Shown one piece after another: positions 63,929 to 64,000 of a stretch of DNA of 64,000 nt. The DNA is taken from NCBI GenBank assembly GCA_003254905.1, contig QANU01055854.1, positions 438,078-502,077 of the forward strand. The letters are read 5' to 3'. The notes beneath the pieces are model-generated. The model saw only the letters and a program-made list of their open reading frames with translations, searched no databases and was not told the DNA's origin. A program made the translations under genes and the position numbers. This DNA comes from Nissolia schottii. Its lineage: Eukaryota > Streptophyta > Magnoliopsida > Fabales > Fabaceae. Position 1 is the first letter of the stretch. Each line of letters starts with the position of its first letter.

Positions 63929-64000
63929 NNNNNNNNNNNNNNNNNNNNNNNNNNNNNNNNNNNNNNNNNNNNNNNNNNNNNNNNNNNNNNNNNNNNNNNN
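63929..64000. other. Assembly gap (72 N)
   Basis: The window ends in a run of N directly after a (TA)n tract, a common place for assemblies to break. Confidence 0.98.

Overview
The window is nuclear DNA of a flowering plant. Genes carry many GT-AG introns, the sequence between them is AT-rich and full of decayed transposons, and every protein I recognise matches its land-plant orthologue along its whole length. The repeat types (MULE-like ends beginning GGCTTAA, 'GTAAACTCGTAAAC' hAT relatives) and the gene forms suggest a eudicot, probably a phaseoleoid legume such as soybean. The species call is inference. The last 72 bases are an assembly gap and there is a single N at 55277.

Seven protein-coding genes can be modelled. 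From left to right: (1) a full-length peroxisomal ABC transporter of the ABCD1/CTS/PXA1 type, + strand, 2807-15009, 25 coding exons, 1335 aa; (2) a single-exon small C2-domain-like protein, + strand, 25186-25785; (3) a TLDc-domain protein, + strand, 33331-36522, 8 exons, 399 aa; (4) a glutamine-hydrolysing asparagine synthetase, - strand, 42674-37159, 14 exons, 564 aa, convergent with gene 3; (5) an intronless mitochondrial-type ribosomal protein uL23, + strand, 48490-49008; (6) a RABH1/Rab6 GTPase, + strand, 54200-58477, 6 exons, 207 aa; (7) an unrecognised six-exon gene, - strand, 63053-59439, convergent with gene 6. For each multi-exon gene I placed splice sites by hand. The exon lengths sum to an exact multiple of three with an open frame, which is good internal support.

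The stretches between genes are transposon graveyards. 15.4-25 kb holds a LINE 5' part (ORF1 DUF4283/zinc knuckle and the start of the endonuclease), a Stowaway-like MITE, a cluster of short hairpins and a foldback element with another sequence nested in it. 26-32.9 kb holds a second LINE on the - strand (endonuclease, RT, zf-RVT), split by a 1.4-kb hAT-like element with an 8-bp target duplication. 43.8-46.2 kb holds a decayed 'putative gypsy-type' transposon gene followed by an ~85-bp tandem array. Introns carry further insertions: a Tourist-like hairpin MITE and a MULE-like element in the ABCD1 gene, and a hAT-like MITE with a perfect 8-bp duplication in the RABH1 gene.

The genes do not form a pathway or cluster. 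They look like ordinary housekeeping neighbours: peroxisomal beta-oxidation import, nitrogen assimilation, Golgi traffic and mitochondrial translation. I found no previously undescribed multi-gene system. The most worthwhile leads are the nested insertions with readable target duplications, a decayed duplicate of the uL23m 3' flank, the unrecognised gene 7 and the His/Cys-rich tail of the C2 protein.
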